Below are positions 63,458-64,000 of a DNA stretch of 64,000 nucleotides, piece by piece (the first letter of the stretch is position 1; every line of letters begins with the position of its first letter). A model generated the notes under the pieces. That model had not been told where the DNA came from. It did not search any database and saw only the letters and a program-made list of their open reading frames with translations. Location: contig NZ_CP053346.1 in the NCBI RefSeq assembly GCF_013113735.1, positions 1,316,001 to 1,380,000 of the forward strand. Direction: 5' to 3'. The DNA is from Sphingomonas sp. AP4-R1 (GTDB lineage Bacteria > Pseudomonadota > Alphaproteobacteria > Sphingomonadales > Sphingomonadaceae). Position numbers and translations under genes: made by a program.

Positions 63458-64000
63458 ATGCGCTCGATTCTCGTCGGTTCCACCATTTTGGCCGCTGCGC
63501 TCCTTGCTGCGCCGGTCCTTGCCCAAGACGCACCGGCCAGCGCTTTCACCGTGACTGGCGGCGCCACGCTGACCAGCGACTATCGCTTCCGTGGCCTTTC
63601 CCAGACCAACACGCATTTCGCGGTGCAGGGCACGATCGGCGTGAGCCACGAGAGCGGCTTCTATGTGGGCACCTGGGGCTCTTCGGTCGATGATTATGTC
63701 GCGGCTGGCAGCGACCAGGAAATCGACCTCTACGCCGGATACAAGAAGACGTTCGACGGGACGACCGTGGACGGCGGCCTGCTCTATTATTTCTATCCCG
63801 GCAACGCGAAGGGCACGAACACCGACTTCTTCGAGCCCTATCTGAACGTGTCGCACACGTTCGGCCCGATCAGCGCCAAGGCCGGCATGAATTACGCCTG
63901 GAAGCAGAAGGGCCTGTCCTATGGCCCGAACGCCAAGGAGGACAATCTCTACACCTATGGCGAGCTTTCGGGCGCGATCCCCGGCGTGCCGCTGACCTTC
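63458..64000 (+). CDS. TorF-family putative porin (partial, 3' end beyond window)
   Basis: The first 181 residues are visible. A signal peptide (MRSILVGSTILAAALLAAPV, cut after LAQ) is followed by FTVTGGATLTSDYRFRGLSQ. That is the usual first strand of the TorF/TIGR02001 outer-membrane family. Alternating beta-strands continue (GFYVGTWGSSVDD and EIDLYAGYKKTFDG). AAGGGGAT lies five bases before the ATG. The family is predicted to form an outer-membrane channel; the cargo is unknown. The gene is cut by the window edge, not broken. Confidence 0.88.
   Translation, partial: MRSILVGSTILAAALLAAPVLAQDAPASAFTVTGGATLTSDYRFRGLSQTNTHFAVQGTIGVSHESGFYVGTWGSSVDDYVAAGSDQEIDLYAGYKKTFDGTTVDGGLLYYFYPGNAKGTNTDFFEPYLNVSHTFGPISAKAGMNYAWKQKGLSYGPNAKEDNLYTYGELSGAIPGVPLTF

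Noticed and set aside
1..64000. CRISPR arrays, tRNA or rRNA genes, insertion sequences, prophage
   Set aside because: No regularly spaced direct repeats, cloverleaf-like or rRNA sequences, or transposase and phage proteins were seen on either strand.

Overview
The window is GC-rich, densely packed alphaproteobacterial chromosome, most likely from a sphingomonad (Sphingomonas or a close relative). The evidence is the combination of gene families (HWE histidine kinase, TonB receptor, TorF-type porin, complete hopanoid locus), the many GTGA/ATGA/TTGA gene overlaps, and the abundant REP-like palindromes between genes. I saw no tRNA, rRNA, CRISPR array, insertion sequence or prophage. The last gene runs off the right edge.

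Layout. 0.2-1.8 kb: fmt-truA. 2-5.5 kb: a TonB-dependent receptor convergent with a spermidine-synthase-like methyltransferase and a small unknown gene. 5.7-8.7 kb (minus strand): trxB, a three-gene secreted subunit/half-chaperone cassette without an usher, and a small membrane protein. 8.7-9.7 kb: def alone between two inverted copies of a ~130 bp palindromic element. 9.7-14.4 kb: Csp-type copper-storage protein, rmuC, an orphan HWE kinase and an APC permease. 14.5-24.6 kb: a tripartite RND efflux operon (adaptor, two different pumps, outer-membrane factor) ending in a PAP2 phosphatase. 24.8-27.3 kb: an unknown exported protein divergent from an adenine-deaminase-like gene and a purine phosphoribosyltransferase.

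27.4-48 kb is the centrepiece: a hopanoid locus with hpnA-hpnN all present. hpnI-hpnJ-hpnK-(diiron ferritin-like protein)-hpnL run leftward. hpnA-B-C-D-E-shc-hpnG run rightward. hpnH-ispH run leftward. hpnM and an MlaA homologue run rightward towards hpnN, which is preceded by a DUF2141 gene. Together they make squalene, cyclise it, attach the ribosyl-derived side chain, add glucosamine/cyclitol head groups and move the lipids to the outer membrane. The diiron protein between hpnK and hpnL has no assigned hopanoid step and is the best candidate here for an undescribed function.

48-51 kb: dinB, a DoxX-like protein and a flavin amine oxidase. 51.2-59.8 kb is a propionyl-CoA/methylmalonyl-CoA operon (pccB, a low-GC HTH-like gene, mce, scpA, bioB, pccA, then an exported helical protein). 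bioB makes the cofactor of PccA, and PccA carries a REP-like palindrome inserted in frame. 60-64 kb: a small exported protein, queF, sseA, metC and a partial TorF-like porin. A recurrent theme is palindromic repeats, mostly at convergent gene ends, some large enough and oriented so that recombination between them could invert or delete whole gene blocks.
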